From assembly GCF_018397995.1 (NCBI RefSeq), contig NZ_BBQH01000049.1:1-43748 (forward strand): a stretch of 43,748 bases of DNA, written 5' to 3'. The notes below the pieces were generated by a model. The model was not told the DNA's origin. It worked only from the letters and a program-made list of their open reading frames with translations, and did not search any database. Of the stretch, positions 1-7,010 are shown piece after piece; positions within the stretch are counted from its first letter, which is position 1; every line of letters starts with the position of its first letter. This stretch comes from Rhizomonospora bruguierae. Its GTDB lineage: Bacteria; Actinomycetota; Actinomycetes; Mycobacteriales; Micromonosporaceae. Made by a program: the position numbers and the translations under genes.

Positions 1-1
1 A

Positions 2-1285
2 GACCTCGACGCGGCCGGTGTGCACTTCCGGTCGGCCACCGAACCGTTCGACACCGCCAGCCCCGCCGGGCGGCTGTTCGTGCAGATGCTCGGCGCGTTC
101 GCCGAGTTCGAACGCGAAGTCATCATCGACCGCGTCATCAACGGCATGGAACGCAAAGCCGCCAAAGGCGAATGGACCCACGGCCCCCGCCCCTACGGCT
201 ACCTCGTCGACGCCGACACCCACCGCCTCGTCCCGCACCCCGACGAGCAGCACGTCGTGAAGGAAATCTTCCACCTCTACGCCGGCACCCGGCTCGGCAC
301 CCGCGCCATCGCTGCCCGGCTCAACGAGCACGGCAAACGCACCCGAGCGGGCAAGCCGTGGTCCGGGCAGACCATCGGCCGGATGCTGGGCGACCGGCTC
401 TACATCGGCGAGGTCGGCTTCCGTGACGTCACCGCCGAACAAGCCCACCCGCCACTGGTCGACGAGGAACTGTTCGGCCGATGCCAGGCGATCCTGGAAG
501 CCCGTGGTGAGGCCCACTCGCAACGCGCCGCCTCCAACTCCGACTACGACCTGACCGGCCGGATCACCTGCCCCAAGTGCGGCTGCAAGTACGTCGGCAC
601 CTCCGCCACCGGCAAGCTTCGCCGCTACCGCTACTACACCTGCTTCACCCGCGCCCGCTACGGACCCACCGGATGCGACGCCGCCCGCATCGACGCCGAC
701 CTGCTCGATGATGTGGTGGCCGACGCGCTGATCGACTTCTTCCGCGACACCGACCTGATCACCGAGGCAGTCGCGGCTGAGCGGACGCTACGCGCCGACG
801 GCAGCCACCAGCACCACGCCGAACTCGACACCATCGCCGGCCAGATCACCACCGCCGAGGCGACCATCGACCGCTACCTCACCGCCTTCGAGAACGGCAC
901 CCTCGACGAACGAACCTGCGGCCACCGCATCGACAACCTCACCGCCAAGCTCGACCAGCTCAAGACCAGGCAAGACGAACTCCGACAGCTCATCTGCGAC
1001 CTGCCCCAACTCCCCAACCCCAAAGCAATCGAGCGCCTACGCCAGCAGCTCGCGCACATCCTGCGTCACGGCGCCCCAGGCCAGCGCAAAGCGATCATCG
1101 AGACCCACGTCGCCGAGATCAAGATCCAGGGCAGCGCACTCATCCCGGTCTACAAGATCCCGACCGAGCATTTCGATCAAGACGGCGAAGGGCCGGCCGA
1201 AACATCGGCCGACCCATCCACGTTTCGCACAATGGTGCGAGTTGTGGGGCGGGCGGGACTCGAACCCGCGACCGAGGGATTATGA
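2..1285 (+). CDS. Large serine recombinase (5'-truncated by window edge)
   Basis: Site-specific DNA recombinase of the large serine (resolvase/invertase) family, which cuts and rejoins att sites as a tetramer. The frame is open to the left edge, so the catalytic serine lies outside. Visible are the end of the resolvase domain (SPAGRLFVQMLGAFAEFERE, then ERKAAKGEW), the recombinase domain (roughly nt 190-530), a zinc ribbon with CPKCGCK near nt 569-590 and a later YYTC/GC pair, and a charged coiled-coil region (about nt 790-1000). A GTG at 20 is internal, not the start. The last ~14 codons are antisense to the 3' half of the tRNA at 1245-1318, giving the tail RAGLEPATEGL. The gene therefore abuts what should be an attachment site, so it is probably the integrase of an element extending left of the window. 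Family is certain; role as integrase rather than excision-only recombinase is inference. Confidence 0.93.
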   Translation, partial: DLDAAGVHFRSATEPFDTASPAGRLFVQMLGAFAEFEREVIIDRVINGMERKAAKGEWTHGPRPYGYLVDADTHRLVPHPDEQHVVKEIFHLYAGTRLGTRAIAARLNEHGKRTRAGKPWSGQTIGRMLGDRLYIGEVGFRDVTAEQAHPPLVDEELFGRCQAILEARGEAHSQRAASNSDYDLTGRITCPKCGCKYVGTSATGKLRRYRYYTCFTRARYGPTGCDAARIDADLLDDVVADALIDFFRDTDLITEAVAAERTLRADGSHQHHAELDTIAGQITTAEATIDRYLTAFENGTLDERTCGHRIDNLTAKLDQLKTRQDELRQLICDLPQLPNPKAIERLRQQLAHILRHGAPGQRKAIIETHVAEIKIQGSALIPVYKIPTEHFDQDGEGPAETSADPSTFRTMVRVVGRAGLEPATEGL

Positions 1286-1318
1286 GTCCCCTGCTCTAAC
1301 CCGCTGAGCTACCGCCCC
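1245..1318 (-). tRNA. tRNA with CAT anticodon (Met, or Ile2 read via lysidine)
   Basis: A full cloverleaf folds on the minus strand: acceptor GGGGCGG/CCGCCCC, D arm GCTC/GAGC, anticodon stem GGGGA/TCCCT with loop CTCATAA (anticodon CAT), T arm GCGGG/CCCGC with loop TTCGAGT, discriminator A. CCA is not encoded. The loop context ACTCATAAT occurs in both elongator tRNA-Met and tRNA-Ile2, so the amino acid is not settled. The 3' half overlaps the convergent recombinase gene, the position expected of a tRNA used as an integration site. Confidence 0.93.
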
Positions 1319-1692
1319 GTGCCGGCGCCGAATCGTATCGCGGGCGTGGCGAGGGCGGCTACCGACTACGCCGGACGGGGTGGCGCGGCCGGCGTGGATG
1401 ATGTTCCACATCGAAGTGCAGCTATTGCCTGGGCGTCGTTGGCATGGTCCAATATCGATGTCGTACGGCGTGGGGGCTGACGCGCCGATACGGGTGCCGG
1501 GACTGTCACGGGTCGCGTGAGAAGCGCGGGCCTGGTGAGCGCGGTGATCGCGCTCCCCGCCGGCCCCGCGCTTATTACTAGCGGTCAATCCAGCGTGCGT
1601 GCGCCGGATACCCGGCTGCCCGCCCGGTGATACCGCGTCCAGCCTTCGACCGGTACGAGCCCCACCAGGGGGACGAGCAGAGGGAGAGTGTG
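1319..1692. other. 374-bp intergenic region with a nested inverted repeat
   Basis: No convincing gene. It holds the upstream region of the LPMO gene. The only clear structure is the nested inverted repeat at 1522-1573. No 14-bp cellulose-operon palindrome of the CebR type (TGGGAGCGCTCCCA) is present. The LPMO ribosome binding site AGGGAG is at 1681-1686. Confidence 0.6.
1522..1573. repeat. Nested inverted repeat (possible hairpin/cruciform)
   Basis: Outer arms AAGCGCGGG (1522-1530) and CCCGCGCTT (1565-1573) are perfect complements. Inside them GAGCGCG (1537-1543) and CGCGCTC (1549-1555) form a second perfect 7-bp stem around GTGAT. On the plus strand it is followed by ATTACTAG, not a T-run, so a simple intrinsic terminator is unlikely. 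It lies about 120 bp upstream of the LPMO start and may be regulatory or a leader structure. Confidence 0.55.
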
Positions 1693-2814
1693 GTGAGAGT
1701 TCTACGCAGGTTCGCGGTGGCCGCGACGGCAGGGATGCTGGTCGCGGGGGTGCTGACGGTGCTGGCGCCGACCAGCCCCGCGTTTGCGCACGGCGCCGCG
1801 ATGAAGCCGGGTGCCCGCACCTACAACTGTTGGCGTGACGGCCTGAACAGCACCGGTGCGATCCAACCGAACAACCCGGCGTGCGCGGCGGCGGTGGCCG
1901 CAGGCGGCACCACCCCGTTGTACAACTGGTTCAGCGTGCTGCGCTCGGACGCGAACGGCCGGACCACCGGGTTCATCCCGGACGGCCAGCTGTGCAGTGG
2001 TGGCAACCCCACCTTCTCGGCGTATGACGCGGCCCGTGCCGACTGGCCGGTCACGCACATCACGGCGGGTGCGCAGGTCGAGTTCTGGTACAGCAACTGG
2101 GCGCACCACCCGGGCACGTTCTACTTCTACGTGACCAACAACAGCTACAGCCCCACCAAGCCGCTGGCCTGGAGCGACCTGGAGTCGACGCCGTTCCTGA
2201 CGGTGACGAACCCGCCGCAGCAGGGCGCGGTCGGCACCAACGACGGGCACTACTACTTCAGTGGTCGGTACCCGTCGGGCAAGTCGGGCCGGCACATCAT
2301 CTACTCGCGCTGGGTCCGCTCGGACAGCCAGGAGAACTTCTTCGGCTGCTCGGACGTCGTCTTCGACGGCGGCAACGGCGAGGTCACGGGCATCGGCCCC
2401 GGTGGCGGTGGCCCCACCACCCCGCCCACCACCACCAGGCCGCCGACGAACCCGCCGACGAACCCGCCGACCAACAACCCGCCCACGAACAACCCGCCCA
2501 CGGGCAACCCGGGGCAGGGCGGCTGCTCCGCGACGTTCTCGGTGACGAACTCCTGGCAGGGTGGCTTCCAGGGTGAGGTGACGGTGAAGAACACCGGCAA
2601 CTCGGCGATCAACGGCTGGACGGTCAAGTGGACCAACCCGTCCGGGCAGACGGTCACCCAGGCGTGGAGCGGGATTGTGAGCACCTCCGGCTCCACCACC
2701 ACGGTGAAGAACGAGAGCTACAACGGGTCGCTGGGCGCTGGTGCATCCACCACGTTCGGCTTCCTGGCCAACGGCAGCGGGTCCGTTTCGGGCCTGACCT
2801 GCACCAGCCCGTAG
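1693..2814 (+). CDS. Secreted AA10 lytic polysaccharide monooxygenase with CBM2
   Basis: Copper-dependent oxidative cleavage of crystalline cellulose or chitin outside the cell. The start is set at the GTG at 1693, six bases after AGGGAG; this gives a 32-residue signal peptide (RR n-region, hydrophobic core, cleavage after AFA) so that His33 becomes the mature N-terminus, as the histidine brace requires. The AA10 domain follows (about residues 33-230), with candidate second brace histidines at 138/139 in WAHHPGTFYFYV. A Pro/Thr/Asn linker of repeated NPPT units joins it to a C-terminal family 2 carbohydrate-binding module (about 275-373) with paired cysteines and the expected tryptophans. The CBM2 makes cellulose the likelier substrate. 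It is monocistronic, ending in a strong hairpin. A second CBM2 protein lies at 14.5 kb. Substrate regiospecificity cannot be read from sequence alone. Confidence 0.93.
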   Translation: MRVLRRFAVAATAGMLVAGVLTVLAPTSPAFAHGAAMKPGARTYNCWRDGLNSTGAIQPNNPACAAAVAAGGTTPLYNWFSVLRSDANGRTTGFIPDGQLCSGGNPTFSAYDAARADWPVTHITAGAQVEFWYSNWAHHPGTFYFYVTNNSYSPTKPLAWSDLESTPFLTVTNPPQQGAVGTNDGHYYFSGRYPSGKSGRHIIYSRWVRSDSQENFFGCSDVVFDGGNGEVTGIGPGGGGPTTPPTTTRPPTNPPTNPPTNNPPTNNPPTGNPGQGGCSATFSVTNSWQGGFQGEVTVKNTGNSAINGWTVKWTNPSGQTVTQAWSGIVSTSGSTTTVKNESYNGSLGAGASTTFGFLANGSGSVSGLTCTSP

Positions 2815-2830
2815 GGCTGACGGATCAGTG

Positions 2831-2864
2831 ACCGGGCCCGGCGCCGTGTGGCGCCGGGCCCGGT
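2831..2864. terminator. Strong bidirectional hairpin terminator
   Basis: Perfect 15-bp stem: ACCGGGCCCGGCGCC, loop GTGT, GGCGCCGGGCCCGGT. It lies between the convergent LPMO gene (stop 2814) and CoA-transferase gene (stop 2869) and could stop transcription from both sides. No T-run follows, as is common in actinomycetes. Confidence 0.85.
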
Positions 2865-2868
2865 TCGA

Positions 2869-4536
2869 TCACCGGGCACCTCGCTCACCCGCCTGCGCCG
2901 AGCGCGCTCGCCAGGCGGGTGCGTCGCTGCCCCAGGCGTGCGGTGGTTCCGCCCACGTCTCGGGGCCGCCGGGCAGCGTGACCGGTGGGAGCGCGTGCCG
3001 GTACGGGCCGGTCCGGGTGCACCAGCGGTTGGGTTCGTCGCCGGCCGCCTCGGTCGGCACCGCGGCCGGTGGGGTGGTGAGCAGCCAGTGGGCCGCGCGG
3101 GCGAGGGAGAGTTCGGCGAGCCAACCACCGCCGGTCACCGCCCGCAACGCCAGGGCCCGCAGCACCGCGGCCGCGAGCAGGTAGCCCGTGCCGTGGTCCA
3201 GCGCCTGTGCCGGCAGGGCACCGGGCAGGCCGCCCTTCGCGGCGTCGTAGGGCGCGCCCTCGGCGGTCGCGATGCCCGTCGCGGCCTGGACCAGGCTGTC
3301 GAAGCCGCGCCGGCCGGCCCACGGGCCCTCGGTGCCCCAGGCGGAGATGGTGGCCACGACCAGGGCGGGCCGCCGGTCCAGCAGTGCGGCGGGCGAGAGC
3401 CCGAAGCGGTCCAGGGCGCCGGGGCGGTACCCGGTCACGACCACGTGCGCCGCCGAGAGCAGGTCCTCGAAGGTGGCCCGGTCGCGGGGGTCGGTCAGGT
3501 CCAGCACGGTGGAGCGCTTGCCGAAGCCGGTGTCCAGGTATTGGCCGGGTAGTTCGGGCAGGCCCGGCGGGTCGACGCGCAGGACGTCCGCGCCGAGCAG
3601 GGCGAGGGTCCGGGTGCCGACCGGGCCGGCGATGACCCGGGTGAGGTCCAGCACGCGTACTCCGGCGGCCGGAAGCAGCACCCCGGCGGGCATGGGTGGC
3701 AGCGCGCCCCCGTGTTCCTCGACCACCCGCCGCAGGCGCAGCAGCGGCTGCCCCGCCACCGCGCGGCCGTGCGGGTGCGCCGCCCAGGCCTGCGCCGTGC
3801 GCACGGCCACCGCGAGCCCGTTCTCCGCCGTCACCCGATCTTCCACGGTGGACGCGTCGAGCGCGGCGATCCGGTTCGGCACCTCGTCCTCGCCGGTGAC
3901 CCCGAGTGCCCACAGGAGACGTTCGCGGTGGTGCGGGTAGTTGGCGTGGGTGCGGACCCAACCGTCCGCCGCGGGCCAGAAGCGGGAGAGGGCGGCGAAA
4001 CCGGCGAACCCGCGGCCCTCCGCGCGCAGGTGCCGCTCGCTGGTGAAGGCGGTTGCCGTGCGGGCGAGGTCGACGTCGAGGCGGGCGGCGGCCGGCGTGC
4101 CCCGGGCGGCGGCGAGGTCGGCGGCGGCCAGGGTGGCGGCGGCGACCGTGCCGGCGGCGATCGCCGCGACCGGCAGCCGGGCGGCGGCCAGCGGGCCGGG
4201 CACCCCGAGCCAGCGGACCCGGTCGGCGTGCCCCGGGGGCCCGCCGAGCGCTGCCCACGCCGCCGCCAGCGCGGCCCGGGCGGCCTCCCCGATATCCGGC
4301 CCGCCCGCCGGCCCACTTGCCGGTCCGCCCGCGGGCCTACTTGCCGGCCCGCCCGTGGGCTCACTCTTCCGCCAAACGCCGGCCTCCGGCTGACCGCCAG
4401 CTCGCCGCTGAACCTCCGCATCCCGCTGAACGCCGGCCTCCCGTTGAACCTCCGCTTCCGGTCGAACGCCGGCTTCTCGCTGATCGCCAGCTTCTCTTTG
4501 AATGCCGGCTTCCCGCCGGACCTCAGCCTCTGTCAT
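2869..4536 (-). CDS. Class III CoA-transferase (CaiB/BaiF family) with repeat-rich N-terminus
   Basis: Cytosolic enzyme moving CoA between carboxylic acids through an aspartyl-CoA intermediate. The second half carries the family hallmark VRVLDLTRVIAGP, a GKRSTVLDL segment, and the candidate catalytic Asp413 in RGFDSLVQAATG. The first half (about residues 85-300) resembles the partner half-domain of longer actinobacterial members. Start chosen at the ATG at 4536, preceded by GGGGGAGG at 5-bp spacing; upstream codons in this frame overlap the divergent STAS gene and lack coding character. Unusual: residues 3-56 are nine near-perfect hexapeptides (EAGVQR type) followed by three GGPASxPA-type octapeptides, an insertion absent from the family core. 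Substrate unknown; genes either side are not metabolic partners. Confidence 0.88.
   Translation of the reverse strand: MTEAEVRREAGIQREAGDQREAGVRPEAEVQREAGVQRDAEVQRRAGGQPEAGVWRKSEPTGGPASRPAGGPASGPAGGPDIGEAARAALAAAWAALGGPPGHADRVRWLGVPGPLAAARLPVAAIAAGTVAAATLAAADLAAARGTPAAARLDVDLARTATAFTSERHLRAEGRGFAGFAALSRFWPAADGWVRTHANYPHHRERLLWALGVTGEDEVPNRIAALDASTVEDRVTAENGLAVAVRTAQAWAAHPHGRAVAGQPLLRLRRVVEEHGGALPPMPAGVLLPAAGVRVLDLTRVIAGPVGTRTLALLGADVLRVDPPGLPELPGQYLDTGFGKRSTVLDLTDPRDRATFEDLLSAAHVVVTGYRPGALDRFGLSPAALLDRRPALVVATISAWGTEGPWAGRRGFDSLVQAATGIATAEGAPYDAAKGGLPGALPAQALDHGTGYLLAAAVLRALALRAVTGGGWLAELSLARAAHWLLTTPPAAVPTEAAGDEPNRWCTRTGPYRHALPPVTLPGGPETWAEPPHAWGSDAPAWRARSAQAGERGAR
4369..4530 (-). repeat. 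Nine tandem 18-bp units encoding hexapeptides
   Basis: Codons 3-56 of the CoA-transferase gene: EAEVRR, EAGIQR, EAGDQR, EAGVRP, EAEVQR, EAGVQR, DAEVQR, RAGGQP, EAGVWR. The unit is 18 bp and diverged at several positions. Three 24-bp units (GGPASRPA, GGPASGPA, GGPDIGEA) follow immediately. The array is in frame, so copy-number change would alter length without a frameshift. Confidence 0.9.
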
Positions 4537-4836
4537 CGCAGCCTCCCCCAGAGCGGGCGTCCGCCACCACGGGCCGACAGCATGCCCGGCCCCTCCGACA
4601 GTCCCCGCGGTGTCGACCCCCGGTACCCCGCGGCTAAAATGGCATGTGTCCGATTCCCGGGGGTGGTCGCGATGGCCGCGCCCGGGTTTTGCCGCGCACG
4701 GCGGCGGGCGTCGTGGCATGGTTGACGCTCGGTGGGTGGCGCGGCGAGGGAGCGCGGAATACGCTCGGTCGCGGTCCGGATACCGGACCGGTGCCCGAGT
4801 CGCCGGTAGCCGGCGAGGGAGTCGAAGGGGTGCTGC
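4537..4836. other. 300-bp divergent promoter region
   Basis: Separates the CoA-transferase (minus) from the STAS gene (plus). The ribosome binding sites are GGGGGAGG on the minus side and GAAGGGG (4824-4830) on the plus side. A TAAAAT at 4635-4640 could be a -10 element but no matching -35 is clear. No gene of plausible codon usage is seen here. Confidence 0.5.
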
Positions 4837-5205
4837 GTGAGTCTGTCGATCATCACGAGCAAGGTGGCGGGTAACGCGGTGGAGATCGCTCCCCGCGGCG
4901 AGATCGACGTGGACACGGCGGGCGAGGTGCGGGACGCGGTGGCGGCGGTGCTGACCCAGTCCCGGCCGTCCCGGATCGAACTGAACATGCGCCTGGTCAG
5001 CTTCATCGACTCGGTGGGCATCAGCGCGCTGGTGGCGGGTTTCCAGACCGCCGAGGTGAGCGGCGTCAAGCTCGTGGTGACCGAGCCCAGCCGGTTCGTG
5101 CACCGGCAGTTGTGGGTGACGGGGCTGCTGGGGCTGTTCGGCGCGCCCGAGCCCTACCGGGCGAACTTAGCTTCCGAGCAGGCGGCGGACGTCGCCAACG
5201 GCTGA
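4837..5205 (+). CDS. STAS-domain anti-sigma factor antagonist
   Basis: Small cytosolic partner-switching protein of the SpoIIAA/RsbV type. The unphosphorylated form would bind an anti-sigma kinase and free a sigma factor. The 122-residue product is a single STAS domain with GEIDVDTAGEVRDAV and the phosphorylation motif FIDSVGIS, where Ser59 follows the conserved Asp as in RsbV. The GTG start is six bases after GAAGGGG. No cognate anti-sigma kinase or sigma gene is adjacent; the next gene is a eukaryotic-type Ser/Thr kinase, which is not the usual RsbW-type partner. A short CGTGGC/GCCACG hairpin (5210-5225) follows the stop. Which sigma factor it controls is unknown. Confidence 0.92.
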   Translation: MSLSIITSKVAGNAVEIAPRGEIDVDTAGEVRDAVAAVLTQSRPSRIELNMRLVSFIDSVGISALVAGFQTAEVSGVKLVVTEPSRFVHRQLWVTGLLGLFGAPEPYRANLASEQAADVANG

Positions 5206-5285
5206 GCGTCGTGGCGGAGGCCACGGGCGCCCGGCTCGCGTGGCGGGCTTGTACCCAGCGCCCGACTAAGGGATAGTTCTGGTCT

Positions 5286-6158
5286 GTGGCGCTGGTGCGG
5301 ATGGGTACACCCCTTCTCGGCCGCTACGTCGTAATTCAGCCGATTGGTCGCGGCGGCGTCTCCATGGTTTACCAGGCGGTCGACACGCGCACGCCGCGCT
5401 CGCTGGCCGTCAAGATCCTCACGCCCACCCTCGCGGGTGACGATCGGGCCCGCGCGAACGTCAAGCGCGAGGCGCTGATCACGGCGCGGCTGCGTCACCC
5501 GAGCGTCCCGAAGGTCTACGACTACGGCGACGCGCCGCTGCCGGACGGCACCGTCGTGCCGTACGTGGTGATGGAGCTGCTCAGCGGCAAGCCGCTGGCC
5601 GAGCGCCTGGCCGCGGGGCGGCTGCCCTGGCGCGAGGCGGTGGCCATCGCGGCGACCGTGGCGGACGTGCTGGCGGTCGCGCACCGGCGCGGCGTGGTGC
5701 ACCGGGACCTCACCGCCATGAACATCATGATGACCGGGTACGGGCCGAAGATCATCGACTTCGGGCTGGCCACGGCGACCAACGGGGAGCAGGTGGGGCG
5801 CCGGCCGGTGATCCTGCGCCCGCCGGTGCGCCGGGTCACGGTGCCCCGGCACCCGGTCGCGGTGACCAGCGCCGACCAGCCCGCGGACGACGTGTACGCG
5901 CTCGGGGTGCTGCTCTACCAGATGCTGACCGGCCGCTCGCCGTACCCGAAGTCGACCCCGATGACGTATCTGGCGGCGGGCCGGTTCCGCTGTGTGGCGC
6001 CGACCCCGGTGCTGCCCGTCCCCGGCCTGCCCCGCGAGGTGGCCGACCTGACCAGGCGCTGCATGGCGAAGCGGCGCGAGGACCGGCCGTCCAGTGTGGA
6101 TGTCGCCCTGGACCTGTGGGCGATTCTCGCGCCGGAGCGAACCCTCGCGCCGATCTGA
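5286..6158 (+). CDS. Soluble eukaryotic-type Ser/Thr protein kinase
   Basis: A 290-residue kinase domain with little else: glycine loop GRGGVSMVY (21-29), ATP-binding Lys43 in AVKIL, catalytic loop HRDLTAMN (Asp141) and DFG (Asp158). The lysine usual in HRDLKxxN is Thr here, a variant I recall from other actinobacterial kinases. There is no transmembrane segment and no PASTA or other extracellular domain, so it is cytosolic. The GTG start has no close SD; AAGGGA lies 12 bases upstream and TAGTTC sits just before the start, so a leaderless or near-leaderless transcript is possible. An ATG at 5301 is an alternative. It follows the STAS gene by 80 bp on the same strand. Substrate unknown. Confidence 0.92.
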   Translation: MALVRMGTPLLGRYVVIQPIGRGGVSMVYQAVDTRTPRSLAVKILTPTLAGDDRARANVKREALITARLRHPSVPKVYDYGDAPLPDGTVVPYVVMELLSGKPLAERLAAGRLPWREAVAIAATVADVLAVAHRRGVVHRDLTAMNIMMTGYGPKIIDFGLATATNGEQVGRRPVILRPPVRRVTVPRHPVAVTSADQPADDVYALGVLLYQMLTGRSPYPKSTPMTYLAAGRFRCVAPTPVLPVPGLPREVADLTRRCMAKRREDRPSSVDVALDLWAILAPERTLAPI

Positions 6159-6212
6159 GCGCCGGCCGGTGCCGATCGGTGCGGGGTCACGGCATGGGCG
6201 GCGTCCTCGCGC

Positions 6213-7010
6213 CTACCGGTACGGCTCCGGGAGCCTCAGCGGCGCCTCGCCGACCGCCATCAGCGGGGTGACCGTGGCGTACCCGTCGGCCAGCAGGGCC
6301 AGGTCGGTACCGGGGATCAGGTCGACGGCGGTCTCCTCGATCGCGGTGCGGATGTAGCCCTCGCCGATCTCCGCGATGGTCATCTGCACCTGACCGAAGG
6401 TGGCCAGCGCCGCGCGCCGCACGCCGCGGACCTTCTCCGCCGGCACGTCCGGCACGTTGAGGTTCAGCACGGTCGCGGGGGGCAGGCCGACGAGCGTGTC
6501 CAGCAGTTGACCGGCCAGGTCGGCGGCGGTCACCCAGTTGCGGTCGTCCTCGCCGGCCAGCGCCGTGCCGACCGCGGCCGAGAGCCCGCCGGGGGTGAGG
6601 ATGTCCAGCGACACGGCGAGGGCGCGCAGCCCGGAAGCGGCGGCGGTGAGCGTGGCCCCGACGGTCCCCGAGTGCAGGACCGCGCGGCCGGCGTTGGCGC
6701 CCCGGTTGATGCCGGAGAGCACGATCTCCGGCGGGTCGCCGAACGCGCCGTGCTCGGCGATCAGTGCGATGAAGCCCGGCGAACTGGCGACCGCGAAGCC
6801 CTTGACCCCGGGCAGCCCCGCCAGCGGCCGGGGGTGAACCACCACCCGGCCCTTCTCCTGGGTGGCGGTCAGGGCGGCGGAGCTACCGCTGGCCTCCTCG
6901 TCGGGCGCGGCGACCACCACGTCGTGGCCGCGGGCGACCGCCGCCGCGGCCAGCCGGCGCAGGCCCGGCGCGTCGATCCCGTCGTCGTTCGTGACGAGGA
7001 CGCGGCTCAT
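6213..7010 (-). CDS. surE: SurE 5'/3'-nucleotidase
   Basis: Metal-dependent phosphatase acting on nucleoside monophosphates and sometimes short polyphosphate. The 265-residue protein starts MSRVLVTNDDGIDAPG, with metal-binding Asp9-Asp10, and has the SGINRGANAG segment and VLNLNVP near the C-terminus, all family hallmarks. Start ATG at 7010 overlaps the stop of the upstream PfkB-type kinase by 4 bp (ATGA), so translation is probably coupled. The pairing suggests dephosphorylation and rephosphorylation of a nucleoside or related sugar, but the substrate is not shown. It converges on the Ser/Thr kinase gene 54 bp away. Confidence 0.95.
   Translation of the reverse strand: MSRVLVTNDDGIDAPGLRRLAAAAVARGHDVVVAAPDEEASGSSAALTATQEKGRVVVHPRPLAGLPGVKGFAVASSPGFIALIAEHGAFGDPPEIVLSGINRGANAGRAVLHSGTVGATLTAAASGLRALAVSLDILTPGGLSAAVGTALAGEDDRNWVTAADLAGQLLDTLVGLPPATVLNLNVPDVPAEKVRGVRRAALATFGQVQMTIAEIGEGYIRTAIEETAVDLIPGTDLALLADGYATVTPLMAVGEAPLRLPEPYR

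Noticed and set aside
1574-1692. CebR-type cellulose operator upstream of the LPMO
   Set aside because: No TGGGAGCGCTCCCA-like 14-bp palindrome is present here or before the CBM2 protein at 14.5 kb.
2401-2515. Repetitive Pro/Thr/Asn DNA as a possible CRISPR or satellite array
   Set aside because: It is in frame within the LPMO and encodes an interdomain linker; the same applies to 14930-15050 in the CBM2 protein.
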